A stretch of DNA of 64,000 nt, taken from Ascidia mentula (Eukaryota; Chordata; Ascidiacea; Phlebobranchia; Ascidiidae). The position numbers were made by a program, and so were the translations under genes. Shown here piece after piece: positions 13,113 through 27,900 of the stretch. Every line of letters starts with the position of its first letter. Positions within the stretch are counted from its first letter, which is position 1. The notes beneath the pieces were generated by a model. That model saw nothing but the letters and a program-made list of their open reading frames with translations, searched no databases and was not told the origin of the DNA. The stretch spans positions 11,856,001 to 11,920,000 of the forward strand of contig OX387201.1 in the NCBI GenBank assembly GCA_947561715.1. Reading direction: 5' to 3'.

Positions 13113-16100
13113 TGAGTTTGCGGTTGCACAACGCAGGTAACTATGCGATTTCAGCACTTGTCCATTTTGCAGTATATGACTTTTCGATAAAAAATATGTT
13201 TTTTCAGTACAAGCTTTATTATACAGTGGAAAACGCTGATACTCCAGTACTGAGTTTGCGGTTGCACAACGTATGTAACTATGCGATTTCAGCACTTGTC
13301 CATTTTGCAGTATATGACTTTTCGATGAAAAATATTTTTTTTCATTACAAGCTTTATTATACAGTGGAAAACGCTGATACTCCAGTACTGAGTTTGCGGT
13401 TGCACAACGTATGTAACTCTGCGCTTTCAGCATTTGTCCATTTTGCAGTATATGACTTTTCGATAAAAAATATTTTTTTTCAGTACAAGCTTTATTATAC
13501 AGTGGAAAACGCTGATACTCCAGTACTGAGTTTGCGGTTGCACAACGCATGTAACTATGCGATTTCAGCACTTGTCCATTTTGCAGTATTTGACTTTTCG
13601 ATAAAAAATATGTTTTTTCAGTACAAGCTTTATTATACAGTGGAAAACGCTGATACTCCAGTACTGAGTTTGCGGTTGCACAACGTATGTAACTCTGCAA
13701 TTTCAGCACTTGTCCATTTTGCAGTATATGACTTTTCGATAAAAAAAATGTTTTTTCAGTACAAGCTTTATTATACAGTGGAAAACGCTGATACTCCAGT
13801 ACTGAGTTTGCGGTTGCACAACGCATGTAACTATGCGATTTCAGCACTTGTCCATTTTGCAGTATATGACTTTTCGATAAAAAATATGTTTTTTCAGTAC
13901 AAGCTTTATTATACAGTGGAAAACGCTGATACTCCAGTACTGAGTTGGCGGTTGCACAACGTATGTAACTATGCGATTTCAGCACTTGTCCATTTTGCAG
14001 TATATGACTTTTCGATAAAAAATATTTTTTTTCATTGCAAGCTTTATTATACAGTGGAAAACGCTGATACTCCAGTATTGCGTTTGCGGTTGCACAACGT
14101 ATGTAACTATGCGCTTTCAACACTTGTCCATTTTGCAGTATATGACTTTTCGATAAAAAATATTTTTTTTCAGTACAAGCTTTAATAGACAGTGGAAAAC
14201 GCTGATACTCCAGTACTGAGTTTGCGGTTGCACAACGCATGTAACTATGCGATTTCAGCACTTGTCCATTTTGCAGTATATGACTTTTCGATAAAAAATA
14301 TTTTTTTTCAGTACAAGCTTTATTATACAGTGGAAAACGCTGATACTCCAGTACTGAGTTTGCGGTTGCACAACGTATGTAACTATGCGATTTCAGCACT
14401 TGTCCATTTTGCAGTATATGACTTTTCGATAAAAAATATGTTTTTTCAGTACAAGCTTTATTATACAGTGGAAAACGCTGATACTCCAGTACTAAGTTTG
14501 CGGTTGCACAACGTATGTAACTATGCGATTTCAGCGCTTGTCCATTTTGCAGTATATGACTTTTCGATAAAAAATATTTTTTTTCAGTACAAGCTTTATT
14601 ATACAGTGGAAAACGCTGATACTCCAGTACTGAGTTTGCGGTTGCACAACGCATGTAACTATGCGATTTCAGCACTTGTCCATTTTGCAGTATATGACTT
14701 TTCGATAAAAAATATTTTTTTTCAGTACAAGCTTTCTTATACAGTGGAAAACGCTGATACTCCAGTACTGAGTTTGCGGTTGCACAACGTATGTAACTAT
14801 GCGATTTCAGCACTTGTCCATTTTGCAGTATATGACTTTTCGATAAAAAATATGTTTTTTCAGTACAAGCTTTATTATACAGTGGAAAACGCTGATACTC
14901 CAGTACTGAGTTTGCGGTTGCACAACGTATGTAACTATGCGATTTCAGCACTTGTCCATTTTGCATTATATGACTTTTCGATGAAAAATATTTTTTTTCA
15001 TTACAAGCTTTATTATACAGTGGAAAACGCTGATACTCCAGTACTGAGTTTGCGGTTGCACAACGTATGTAACTCTGCGATTTCAGCACTTGTCCATTTT
15101 GCAGTATATGACTTTTCGATAAAAAATATTTTTTTTCAGTACAAGCTTTATTATACAGTGGAAAACGCTGATACTCCAGTACTGAGTTTGCGGTTGCACA
15201 ACGCATGTAACTATGCGATTTCAGCACTTGTCCATTTTGCAGTATATGACTTTTCGATAAAAAATATTTTTTTTCAATACAAGCTTTATTATACAGTGGA
15301 AAACGCTGATACTCCAGTACTGAGTTTGCGGTTGCACAACGCATGTAACTATGCGATTTCAGTACTTGTCCATTTTGCAGTATATGACTTTTCGATAAAA
15401 AATATTTTTTTTCAGTACAAGCTTTATTATACAGTGGAAAACGCTGATACTCCAGTACTGAGTTTGCGGTTGCACAACGTATGTAACTATGCGATTTCAG
15501 CACTTGTCCATTTTGCAGTATATGACTTTTCGATGAAAAATATTTTTTTTCATTATAAGCTTTATTATACAGTGGAAAACGCTGATACTCCAGTACTGAG
15601 TTTGCGGTTGCACAACGTATGTAACTCTGCGCTTTCAGCATTTGTCCATTTTGCAGTATATGACTTTTCGATAAAAAATATTTTTTTTCAGTACAAGCTT
15701 TATTATACAGTGGAAAACGCTGATACTCCAGTACTGAGTTTGCGGTTGCACAACGTATGTAACTATGCGATTTCAGCACTTGTCCATTTTGCAGTATATG
15801 ACTTTTCGATAAAAAATATTTTTTTTCAGTACAAGCTTTATTATACAGTGGAAAACGCTGATACTCCAGTACTGAGTTTGCGGTTGCACAACGTATGTAA
15901 CTATGCGATTTCAGCACTTGTCCATTTTGCAGTATATGACTTTTCGATGAAAAATATTTTTTTTCATTACAAGCTTTATTATACAGTGGAAAACGCTGAT
16001 ACTCCAGTACTGAGTTTGCGGTTGCACAACGTATGTAACTCTGCGCTTTCAGCATTTGTCCATTTTGCAGTATATGACTTTTCGATAAAAAATATTTTTT

Positions 16101-19100
16101 TTCAGTACAAGCTTTATTATACAGTGGAAAACGCTGATACTCCAGTACTGAGTTTGCGGTTGCACAACGCATGTAACTATGCGATTTCAGCACTTGTCCA
16201 TTTTGCAGTATATGACTTTTCGATAAAAAATATGTTTTTTCAGTACAAGCTTTATTATACAGTGGAAAACGCTGATACTCCAGTACTGAGTTTGCGGTTG
16301 CACAACGCAGGTAACTATGCGATTTCAGCACTTGTCCATTTTGCAGTATATGACTTTTCGATAAAAAATATGTTTTTTCAGTACAAGCTTTATTATACAG
16401 TGGAAAACGCTGATACTCCAGTACTGAGTTTGCGGTTGCACAACGTATGTAACTATGCGATTTCAGCACTTGTCCATTTTGCAGTATATGACTTTTCGAT
16501 AAAAAATATTTTTTTTCAGTACAAGCTTTATTATACAGTGGAAAACGCTGATACTCCAGTACTGAGTTTGCGGTTGCACAACGTATGTAACTATGCGATT
16601 TCAGCACTTGTCCATTTTGCAGTATATGACTTTTCGATAAAAAATATGTTTTTTCAGTACAAGCTTTATTATACAGTGGAAAACGCTGATACTCCAGTAC
16701 TAAGTTTGCGGTTGCACAACGTATGTATCTATGCGATTTCAGCACTTGTCCATTTTGCAGTACATGACTTTTCGATAAAAAATATTTTTTTTCAGTACAA
16801 GCTTTATTATACAGTGGAAAACGCTGATACTCCAGTACTGAGTTTGCGGTTGCACAACGCATGTAACTATGCGATTTCAGCACTTGTCCATTTTGCAGTA
16901 TATGACTTTTCGATAAAAAATATTTTTTTTCAGTACAAGCTTTCTTATACAGTGGAAAACGCTGATACTCCAGTACTGAGTTTGCGGTTGCACAACGCAT
17001 GTAACTATGCGATTTCAGCACTTGTCCATTTTGCAGTATATGACTTTTCGATAAAAAAAAATTTTTTTCAGTACAAGCTTTATTATACAGTGGAAAACGC
17101 TGATACTCCAGTACTGAGTTTGCGGTTGCACAACGTATGTAACTATGCGATTTCAGCACTTGTCCATTTTGCAGTATATGACTTTTCGATAAAAAATATG
17201 TTTTTTCAGTACAAGCTTTATTATACAGTGGAAAACGCTGATACTCCAGTACTAAGTTTGCGGTTGCACAACGTATGTAACTATGCGATTTCAGCACTTG
17301 TCCATTTTGCAGTACATGACTTTTCGATAAAAAATATTTTTTTTCAGTACAAGCTTTATTATACAGTGGAAAACGCTGATACTCCAGTACTGAGTTTGCG
17401 GTTGCACAACGCATGTAACTATGCGATTTCAGCACTTGTCCATTTTGCAGTATATGACTTTTCGATAAAAAATATTTTTTTTCAGTACAAGCTTTCTTAT
17501 ACAGTGGAAAACGCTGATACTCCAGTACTGAGTTTGCGGTTGCACAACGTATGTAACTATGCGATTTCAGCACTTGTCCATTTTGCAGTATATGACTTTT
17601 CGATAAAAAATATGTTTTTTCAGTACAAGCTTTATTATACAGTGGAAAACGCTGATACTCCAGTACTGAGTTTGCGGTTGCACAACGTATGTAACTATGC
17701 GATTTCAGCACTTGTCCATTTTGCATTATATGACTTTTCGATGAAAAATATTTTTTTTCATTACAAGCTTTATTATACAGTGGAAAACGCTGATACTCCA
17801 GTACTGAGTTTGCGGTTGCACAACGTATGTAACTCTGCGATTTCAGCACTTGTCCATTTTGCAGTATATGACTTTTCGATAAAAAATATTTTTTTTCAGT
17901 ACAAGCTTTATTATACAGTGGAAAACGCTGATACTCCAGTACTGAGTTTGCGGTTGCACAACGCATGTAACTATGCGATTTCAGCACTTGTCCATTTTGC
18001 AGTATATGACTTTTCGATAAAAAATATTTTTTTTCAGTACAAGCTTTATTATACAGTGGAAAACGCTGATACTCCAGTACTGAGTTTGCGGTTGCACAAC
18101 GCATGTAACTATGCGATTTCAGTACTTGTCCATTTTGCAGTATATGACTTTTCGATAAAAAATATGTTTTTTCAGTACAAGCTTTATTATACAGTGGAAA
18201 ACGCTGATACTCCAGTACTGAGTTTGCGGTTGCACAACGTATGTAACTATGCGATTTCAGCACTTGTCCATTTTGCAGTATATGACTTTTCGATGAAAAA
18301 TATTTTTTTTCATTATAAGCTTTATTATACAGTGGAAAACGCTGATACTCCAGTACTGAGTTTGCGGTTGCACAACGTATGTAACTCTGCGCTTTCAGCA
18401 TTTGTCCATTTTGCAGTATATGACTTTTCGATAAAAAATATTTTTTTTCAGTACAAGCTTTATTATACAGTGGAAAACGCTGATACTCCAGTACTGAGTT
18501 TGCGGTTGCACAACGTATGTAACTATGCGATTTCAGCACTTGTCCATTTTGCAGTATATGACTTTTCGATAAAAAATATTTTTTTTCATTGCAAGCTTTA
18601 TTATACAGTGGAAAACGCTGATACTCCAGTATTGCGTTTGCGGTTGCACAACGTATGTAACTATGCGCTTTCAGCACTTGTCCATTTTGCAGTATATGAC
18701 TTTTCGATAAAAAATATTTTTTTTCAGTACAAGCTTTATTATACAGTGGAAAACGCTGATACTCCAGTACTGAGTTTGCGGTTGCACAAAGTATGTAACT
18801 CTGCGCTTTCAGCACTTGTCCATTTTGCAGTATATGACTTTTCGATAAAAAATATATTTTTTCATTACAAGCTTTATTATACAGTGGAAAACGCTGATAC
18901 TCCAGTACTGAGTTTGCGGTTGCACAACATAAGTAACTCTGCGCTTTCAGCACTTGTCCATTTTGCAGTATTTGACTTTTCGATAAAAAATATGTTTTTT
19001 CAGTACAAGCTTTATTATACAGTGGAAAACGCTGATACTCCAGTACTGAGTTTGCGGTTGCACAACGTATGTAACTCTGCAATTTCAGCACTTGTCCATT

Positions 19101-19323
19101 TTGCAGTATATGACTTTTCGATAAAAAATATGTTTTTTCAGTACCAGCTTTATTATACAGTGGAAAACGCTGATACTCCAGTACTGAGTTTGCGGTTGCA
19201 CAACGTATGTAACTATGCGCTTCCAGCACTTGTCCATTTTGCAGTATATGACTTTTCGATGAAAAATATTTTTTTTTCAGTACAAGCTTTATTATACAGT
19301 GGAAAACGCTGATACTCCAGTAC
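13113..19323 (+). repeat. Domain I block B2, 45 monomers (6211 bp), apparent B3/B1 recombinant
   Basis: Monomers 1-28 match block B3 in order and share its private variants: gagttggcgg (about 13943), tcagcgctt (about 14532), ttcaatac (about 15274) and gtatgtatct (about 16721), each 6211 bases before its B3 partner. Monomers 29-45 follow the exact order of B1 monomers 9-25, starting with the A9T7 monomer. Monomer 8 carries taataga (about 14184), which places a stop in the forward open frame. The T monomer is 19185-19323. Confidence 0.9.
16977..17528 (+). repeat. Four extra monomers in B2 relative to B3 (552 bp)
   Basis: These four monomers (A9T7, M, A2 with gtacatgac, C106) are present in B2 and absent from the otherwise collinear B3; 6211 minus 5659 is 552, exactly four monomers. 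The same four, in the same order, are B1 monomers 9-12 at 10766-11317. The three monomers just before them in B2 (M, A2, C106) are close relatives, so a slipped exchange between a B3-like and a B1-like block explains the insertion. Confidence 0.85.
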
Positions 19324-22300
19324 TGAGTTTGCGGTTGCACAACGCAGGTAACTATGCGATTTCAGCACTTGTCCATTTTGCAGTATATGACTTTTCGATA
19401 AAAAATATGTTTTTTCAGTACAAGCTTTATTATACAGTGGAAAACGCTGATACTCCAGTACTGAGTTTGCGGTTGCACAACGTATGTAACTATGCGATTT
19501 CAGCACTTGTCCATTTTGCAGTATATGACTTTTCGATGAAAAATATTTTTTTTCATTACAAGCTTTATTATACAGTGGAAAACGCTGATACTCCAGTACT
19601 GAGTTTGCGGTTGCACAACGTATGTAACTCTGCGCTTTCAGCATTTGTCCATTTTGCAGTATATGACTTTTCGATAAAAAATATTTTTTTTCAGTACAAG
19701 CTTTATTATACAGTGGAAAACGCTGATACTCCAGTACTGAGTTTGCGGTTGCACAACGCATGTAACTATGCGATTTCAGCACTTGTCCATTTTGCAGTAT
19801 TTGACTTTTCGATAAAAAATATGTTTTTTCAGTACAAGCTTTATTATACAGTGGAAAACGCTGATACTCCAGTACTGAGTTTGCGGTTGCACAACGTATG
19901 TAACTCTGCAATTTCAGCACTTGTCCATTTTGCAGTATATGACTTTTCGATAAAAAAAATGTTTTTTCAGTACAAGCTTTATTATACAGTGGAAAACGCT
20001 GATACTCCAGTACTGAGTTTGCGGTTGCACAACGCATGTAACTATGCGATTTCAGCACTTGTCCATTTTGCAGTATATGACTTTTCGATAAAAAATATGT
20101 TTTTTCAGTACAAGCTTTATTATACAGTGGAAAACGCTGATACTCCAGTACTGAGTTGGCGGTTGCACAACGTATGTAACTATGCGATTTCAGCACTTGT
20201 CCATTTTGCAGTATATGACTTTTCGATAAAAAATATTTTTTTTCATTGCAAGCTTTATTATACAGTGGAAAACGCTGATACTCCAGTATTGCGTTTGCGG
20301 TTGCACAACGTATGTAACTATGCGCTTTCAACACTTGTCCATTTTGCAGTATATGACTTTTCGATAAAAAATATTTTTTTTCAGTACAAGCTTTAATAGA
20401 CAGTGGAAAACGCTGATACTCCAGTACTGAGTTTGCGGTTGCACAACGCATGTAACTATGCGATTTCAGCACTTGTCCATTTTGCAGTATATGACTTTTC
20501 GATAAAAAATATTTTTTTTCAGTACAAGCTTTATTATACAGTGGAAAACGCTGATACTCCAGTACTGAGTTTGCGGTTGCACAACGTATGTAACTATGCG
20601 ATTTCAGCACTTGTCCATTTTGCAGTATATGACTTTTCGATAAAAAATATGTTTTTTCAGTACAAGCTTTATTATACAGTGGAAAACGCTGATACTCCAG
20701 TACTAAGTTTGCGGTTGCACAACGTATGTAACTATGCGATTTCAGCGCTTGTCCATTTTGCAGTATATGACTTTTCGATAAAAAATATTTTTTTTCAGTA
20801 CAAGCTTTATTATACAGTGGAAAACGCTGATACTCCAGTACTGAGTTTGCGGTTGCACAACGCATGTAACTATGCGATTTCAGCACTTGTCCATTTTGCA
20901 GTATATGACTTTTCGATAAAAAATATTTTTTTTCAGTACAAGCTTTCTTATACAGTGGAAAACGCTGATACTCCAGTACTGAGTTTGCGGTTGCACAACG
21001 TATGTAACTATGCGATTTCAGCACTTGTCCATTTTGCAGTATATGACTTTTCGATAAAAAATATGTTTTTTCAGTACAAGCTTTATTATACAGTGGAAAA
21101 CGCTGATACTCCAGTACTGAGTTTGCGGTTGCACAACGTATGTAACTATGCGATTTCAGCACTTGTCCATTTTGCATTATATGACTTTTCGATGAAAAAT
21201 ATTTTTTTTCATTACAAGCTTTATTATACAGTGGAAAACGCTGATACTCCAGTACTGAGTTTGCGGTTGCACAACGTATGTAACTCTGCGATTTCAGCAC
21301 TTGTCCATTTTGCAGTATATGACTTTTCGATAAAAAATATTTTTTTTCAGTACAAGCTTTATTATACAGTGGAAAACGCTGATACTCCAGTACTGAGTTT
21401 GCGGTTGCACAACGCATGTAACTATGCGATTTCAGCACTTGTCCATTTTGCAGTATATGACTTTTCGATAAAAAATATTTTTTTTCAATACAAGCTTTAT
21501 TATACAGTGGAAAACGCTGATACTCCAGTACTGAGTTTGCGGTTGCACAACGCATGTAACTATGCGATTTCAGTACTTGTCCATTTTGCAGTATATGACT
21601 TTTCGATAAAAAATATTTTTTTTCAGTACAAGCTTTATTATACAGTGGAAAACGCTGATACTCCAGTACTGAGTTTGCGGTTGCACAACGTATGTAACTA
21701 TGCGATTTCAGCACTTGTCCATTTTGCAGTATATGACTTTTCGATGAAAAATATTTTTTTTCATTATAAGCTTTATTATACAGTGGAAAACGCTGATACT
21801 CCAGTACTGAGTTTGCGGTTGCACAACGTATGTAACTCTGCGCTTTCAGCATTTGTCCATTTTGCAGTATATGACTTTTCGATAAAAAATATTTTTTTTC
21901 AGTACAAGCTTTATTATACAGTGGAAAACGCTGATACTCCAGTACTGAGTTTGCGGTTGCACAACGTATGTAACTATGCGATTTCAGCACTTGTCCATTT
22001 TGCAGTATATGACTTTTCGATAAAAAATATTTTTTTTCAGTACAAGCTTTATTATACAGTGGAAAACGCTGATACTCCAGTACTGAGTTTGCGGTTGCAC
22101 AACGTATGTAACTATGCGATTTCAGCACTTGTCCATTTTGCAGTATATGACTTTTCGATGAAAAATATTTTTTTTCATTACAAGCTTTATTATACAGTGG
22201 AAAACGCTGATACTCCAGTACTGAGTTTGCGGTTGCACAACGTATGTAACTCTGCGCTTTCAGCATTTGTCCATTTTGCAGTATATGACTTTTCGATAAA

Positions 22301-24982
22301 AAATATTTTTTTTCAGTACAAGCTTTATTATACAGTGGAAAACGCTGATACTCCAGTACTGAGTTTGCGGTTGCACAACGCATGTAACTATGCGATTTCA
22401 GCACTTGTCCATTTTGCAGTATATGACTTTTCGATAAAAAATATGTTTTTTCAGTACAAGCTTTATTATACAGTGGAAAACGCTGATACTCCAGTACTGA
22501 GTTTGCGGTTGCACAACGCAGGTAACTATGCGATTTCAGCACTTGTCCATTTTGCAGTATATGACTTTTCGATAAAAAATATGTTTTTTCAGTACAAGCT
22601 TTATTATACAGTGGAAAACGCTGATACTCCAGTACTGAGTTTGCGGTTGCACAACGTATGTAACTATGCGATTTCAGCACTTGTCCATTTTGCAGTATAT
22701 GACTTTTCGATAAAAAATATTTTTTTTCAGTACAAGCTTTATTATACAGTGGAAAACGCTGATACTCCAGTACTGAGTTTGCGGTTGCACAACGTATGTA
22801 ACTATGCGATTTCAGCACTTGTCCATTTTGCAGTATATGACTTTTCGATAAAAAATATGTTTTTTCAGTACAAGCTTTATTATACAGTGGAAAACGCTGA
22901 TACTCCAGTACTAAGTTTGCGGTTGCACAACGTATGTATCTATGCGATTTCAGCACTTGTCCATTTTGCAGTACATGACTTTTCGATAAAAAATATTTTT
23001 TTTCAGTACAAGCTTTATTATACAGTGGAAAACGCTGATACTCCAGTACTGAGTTTGCGGTTGCACAACGCATGTAACTATGCGATTTCAGCACTTGTCC
23101 ATTTTGCAGTATATGACTTTTCGATAAAAAATATTTTTTTTCAGTACAAGCTTTCTTATACAGTGGAAAACGCTGATACTCCAGTACTGAGTTTGCGGTT
23201 GCACAACGTATGTAACTATGCGATTTCAGCACTTGTCCATTTTGCAGTATATGACTTTTCGATAAAAAATATGTTTTTTCAGTACAAGCTTTATTATACA
23301 GTGGAAAACGCTGATACTCCAGTACTGAGTTTGCGGTTGCACAACGTATGTAACTATGCGATTTCAGCACTTGTCCATTTTGCATTATATGACTTTTCGA
23401 TGAAAAATATTTTTTTTCATTACAAGCTTTATTATACAGTGGAAAACGCTGATACTCCAGTACTGAGTTTGCGGTTGCACAACGTATGTAACTCTGCGAT
23501 TTCAGCACTTGTCCATTTTGCAGTATATGACTTTTCGATAAAAAATATTTTTTTTCAGTACAAGCTTTATTATACAGTGGAAAACGCTGATACTCCAGTA
23601 CTGAGTTTGCGGTTGCACAACGCATGTAACTATGCGATTTCAGCACTTGTCCATTTTGCAGTATATGACTTTTCGATAAAAAATATTTTTTTTCAGTACA
23701 AGCTTTATTATACAGTGGAAAACGCTGATACTCCAGTACTGAGTTTGCGGTTGCACAACGCATGTAACTATGCGATTTCAGTACTTGTCCATTTTGCAGT
23801 ATATGACTTTTCGATAAAAAATATGTTTTTTCAGTACAAGCTTTATTATACAGTGGAAAACGCTGATACTCCAGTACTGAGTTTGCGGTTGCACAACGTA
23901 TGTAACTATGCGATTTCAGCACTTGTCCATTTTGCAGTATATGACTTTTCGATGAAAAATATTTTTTTTCATTATAAGCTTTATTATACAGTGGAAAACG
24001 CTGATACTCCAGTACTGAGTTTGCGGTTGCACAACGTATGTAACTCTGCGCTTTCAGCATTTGTCCATTTTGCAGTATATGACTTTTCGATAAAAAATAT
24101 TTTTTTTCAGTACAAGCTTTATTATACAGTGGAAAACGCTGATACTCCAGTACTGAGTTTGCGGTTGCACAACGTATGTAACTATGCGATTTCAGCACTT
24201 GTCCATTTTGCAGTATATGACTTTTCGATAAAAAATATTTTTTTTCATTGCAAGCTTTATTATACAGTGGAAAACGCTGATACTCCAGTATTGCGTTTGC
24301 GGTTGCACATCGTATGTAACTATGCGCTTTCAGCACTTGTCCATTTTGCAGTATATGACTTTTCGATAAAAAATATTTTTTTTCAGTACAAGCTTTATTA
24401 TACAGTGGAAAACGCTGATACTCCAGTACTGAGTTTGCGGTTGCACAAAGTATGTAACTCTGCGCTTTCAGCACTTGTCCATTTTGCAGTATATGACTTT
24501 TCGATAAAAAATATATTTTTTCATTACAAGCTTTATTATACAGTGGAAAACGCTGATACTCCAGTACTGAGTTTGCGGTTGCACAACATAAGTAACTCTG
24601 CGCTTTCAGCACTTGTCCATTTTGCAGTATTTGATTTTTCGATAAAAAATATGTTTTTTCAGTACAAGCTTTATTATACAGTGGAAAACGCTGATACTCC
24701 AGTACTGAGTTTGCGGTTGCACAACGTATGTAACTCTGCAATTTCAGCACTTGTCCATTTTGCAGTATATGACTTTTCGATAAAAAATATGTTTTTTCAG
24801 TACCAGCTTTATTATACAGTGGAAAACGCTGATACTCCAGTACTGAGTTTGCGGTTGCACAACGTATGTAACTATGCGCTTCCAGCACTTGTCCATTTTG
24901 CAGTATATGACTTTTCGATGAAAAATATTTTTTTTTCAGTACAAGCTTTATTATACAGTGGAAAACGCTGATACTCCAGTAC
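19324..24982 (+). repeat. Domain I block B3, 41 monomers (5659 bp)
   Basis: Near-identical tandem neighbour of B2: the offset is 6211 up to monomer 28 and 5659 after the missing four monomers (taccagc at about 19142 and 24801). It carries taataga in monomer 8 (about 20394). Its R monomer near the tail has cacatcg (about 24306), which is shared with B8 and B10 and absent from B2. The T monomer is 24844-24982. Confidence 0.9.
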
Positions 24983-27900
24983 TGAGTTTGCGGTTGCACA
25001 ACGCAGGTAACTATGCGATTTCAGCACTTGTCCATTTTGCAGTATATGACTTTTCGATAAAAAATATGTTTTTTCAGTACAAGCTTTATTATACAGTGGA
25101 AAACGCTGATACTCCAGTACTGAGTTTGCGGTTGCACAACGTATGTAACTATGCGATTTCAGCACTTGTCCATTTTGCAGTATATGACTTTTCGATGAAA
25201 AATATTTTTTTTCATTACAAGCTTTATTATACAGTGGAAAACGCTGATACTCCAGTACTGAGTTTGCGGTTGCACAACGTATGTAACTCTGCGCTTTCAG
25301 CATTTGTCCATTTTGCAGTATATGACTTTTCGATAAAAAATATTTTTTTTCAGTACAAGCTTTATTATACAGTGGAAAACGCTGATACTCCAGTACTGAG
25401 TTTGCGGTTGCACAACGCATGTAACTATGCGATTTCAGCACTTGTCCATTTTGCAGTATTTGACTTTTCGATAAAAAATATGTTTTTTCAGTACAAGCTT
25501 TATTATACAGTGGAAAACGCTGATACTCCAGTACTGAGTTTGCGGTTGCACAACGTATGTAACTCTGCAATTTCAGCACTTGTCCATTTTGCAGTATATG
25601 ACTTTTCGATAAAAAAAATGTTTTTTCAGTACAAGCTTTATTATACAGTGGAAAACGCTGATACTCCAGTACTGAGTTTGCGGTTGCACAACGCATGTAA
25701 CTATGCGATTTCAGCACTTGTCCATTTTGCAGTATATGACTTTTCGATAAAAAATATGTTTTTTCAGTACAAGCTTTATTATACAGTGGAAAACGCTGAT
25801 ACTCCAGTACTGAGTTTGCGGTTGCACAACGTATGTAACTATGCGATTTCAGCACTTGTCCATTTTGCAGTATATGACTTTTCGATAAAAAAAATTTTTT
25901 TTCATTGCAAGCTTTATTATACAGTGGAAAACGCTGATACTCCAGTATTGCGTTTGCGGTTGCACAACGTATGTAACTATGCGCTTTCAACACTTGTCCA
26001 TTTTGCAGTATATGACTTTTCGATAAAAAATATTTTTTTTCAGTACAAGCTTTAATAGACAGTGGAAAACGCTGATACTCCAGTACTGAGTTTGCGGTTG
26101 CACAACGCATGTAACTATGCGATTTCAGCACTTGTCCATTTTGCAGTATATGACTTTTCGATAAAAAATATTTTTTTTCAGTACAAGCTTTATTATACAG
26201 TGGAAAACGCTGATACTCCAGTACTGAGTTTGCGGTTGCACAACGTATGTAACTATGCGATTTCAGCACTTGTCCATTTTGCAGTATATGACTTTTCGAT
26301 AAAAAATATGTTTTTTCAGTACAAGCTTTATTATACAGTGGAAAACGCTGATACTCCAGTACTAAGTTTGCGGTTGCACAACGTATGTAACTATGCGATT
26401 TCAGCACTTGTCCATTTTGCAGTATATGACTTTTCGATAAAAAATATTTTTTTTCAGTACAAGCTTTATTATACAGTGGAAAACGCTGATACTCCAGTAC
26501 TGAGTTTGCGGTTGCACAACGCATGTAACTATGCGATTTCAGCACTTGTCCATTTTGCAGTATATGACTTTTCGATAAAAAATATTTTTTTTCAGTACAA
26601 GCTTTCTTATACAGTGGAAAACGCTGATACTCCAGTACTGAGTTTGCGGTTGCACAACGTATGTAACTATGCGATTTCAGCACTTGTCCATTTTGCAGTA
26701 TATGACTTTTCGATAAAAAATATGTTTTTTCAGTACAAGCTTTATTATACAGTGGAAAACGCTGATACTCCAGTACTGAGTTTGCGGTTGCACAACGTAT
26801 GTAACTATGCGATTTCAGCACTTGTCCATTTTGCATTATATGACTTTTCGATGAAAAATATTTTTTTTCATTACAAGCTTTATTATACAGTGGAAAACGC
26901 TGATACTCCAGTACTGAGTTTGCGGTTGCACAACGTATGTAACTCTGCGATTTCAGCACTTGTCCATTTTGCAGTATATGACTTTTCGATAAAAAATATT
27001 TTTTTTCAGTACAAGCTTTATTATACAGTGGAAAACGCTGATACTCCAGTACTGAGTTTGCGGTTGCACAACGCATGTAACTATGCGATTTCAGCACTTG
27101 TCCATTTTGCAGTATATGACTTTTCGATAAAAAATATTTTTTTTCAGTACAAGCTTTATTATACAGTGGAAAACGCTGATACTCCAGTACTGAGTTTGCG
27201 GTTGCACAACGCATGTAACTATGCGATTTCAGTACTTGTCCATTTTGCAGTATATGACTTTTCGATAAAAAATATTTTTTTTCAGTACAAGCTTTATTAT
27301 ACAGTGGAAAACGCTGATACTCCAGTACTGAGTTTGCGGTTGCACAACGTATGTAACTATGCGATTTCAGCACTTGTCCATTTTGCAGTATATGACTTTT
27401 CGATGAAAAATATTTTTTTTCATTATAAGCTTTATTATACAGTGGAAAACGCTGATACTCCAGTACTGAGTTTGCGGTTGCACAACGTATGTAACTCTGC
27501 GCTTTCAGCATTTGTCCATTTTGCAGTATATGACTTTTCGATAAAAAATATTTTTTTTCAGTACAAGCTTTATTATACAGTGGAAAACGCTGATACTCCA
27601 GTACTGAGTTTGCGGTTGCACAACGTATGTAACTATGCGATTTCAGCACTTGTCCATTTTGCAGTATATGACTTTTCGATAAAAAATATTTTTTTTCAGT
27701 ACAAGCTTTATTATACAGTGGAAAACGCTGATACTCCAGTACTGAGTTTGCGGTTGCACAACGTATGTAACTATGCGATTTCAGCACTTGTCCATTTTGC
27801 AGTATATGACTTTTCGATGAAAAATATTTTTTTTCATTACAAGCTTTATTATACAGTGGAAAACGCTGATACTCCAGTACTGAGTTTGCGGTTGCACAAC

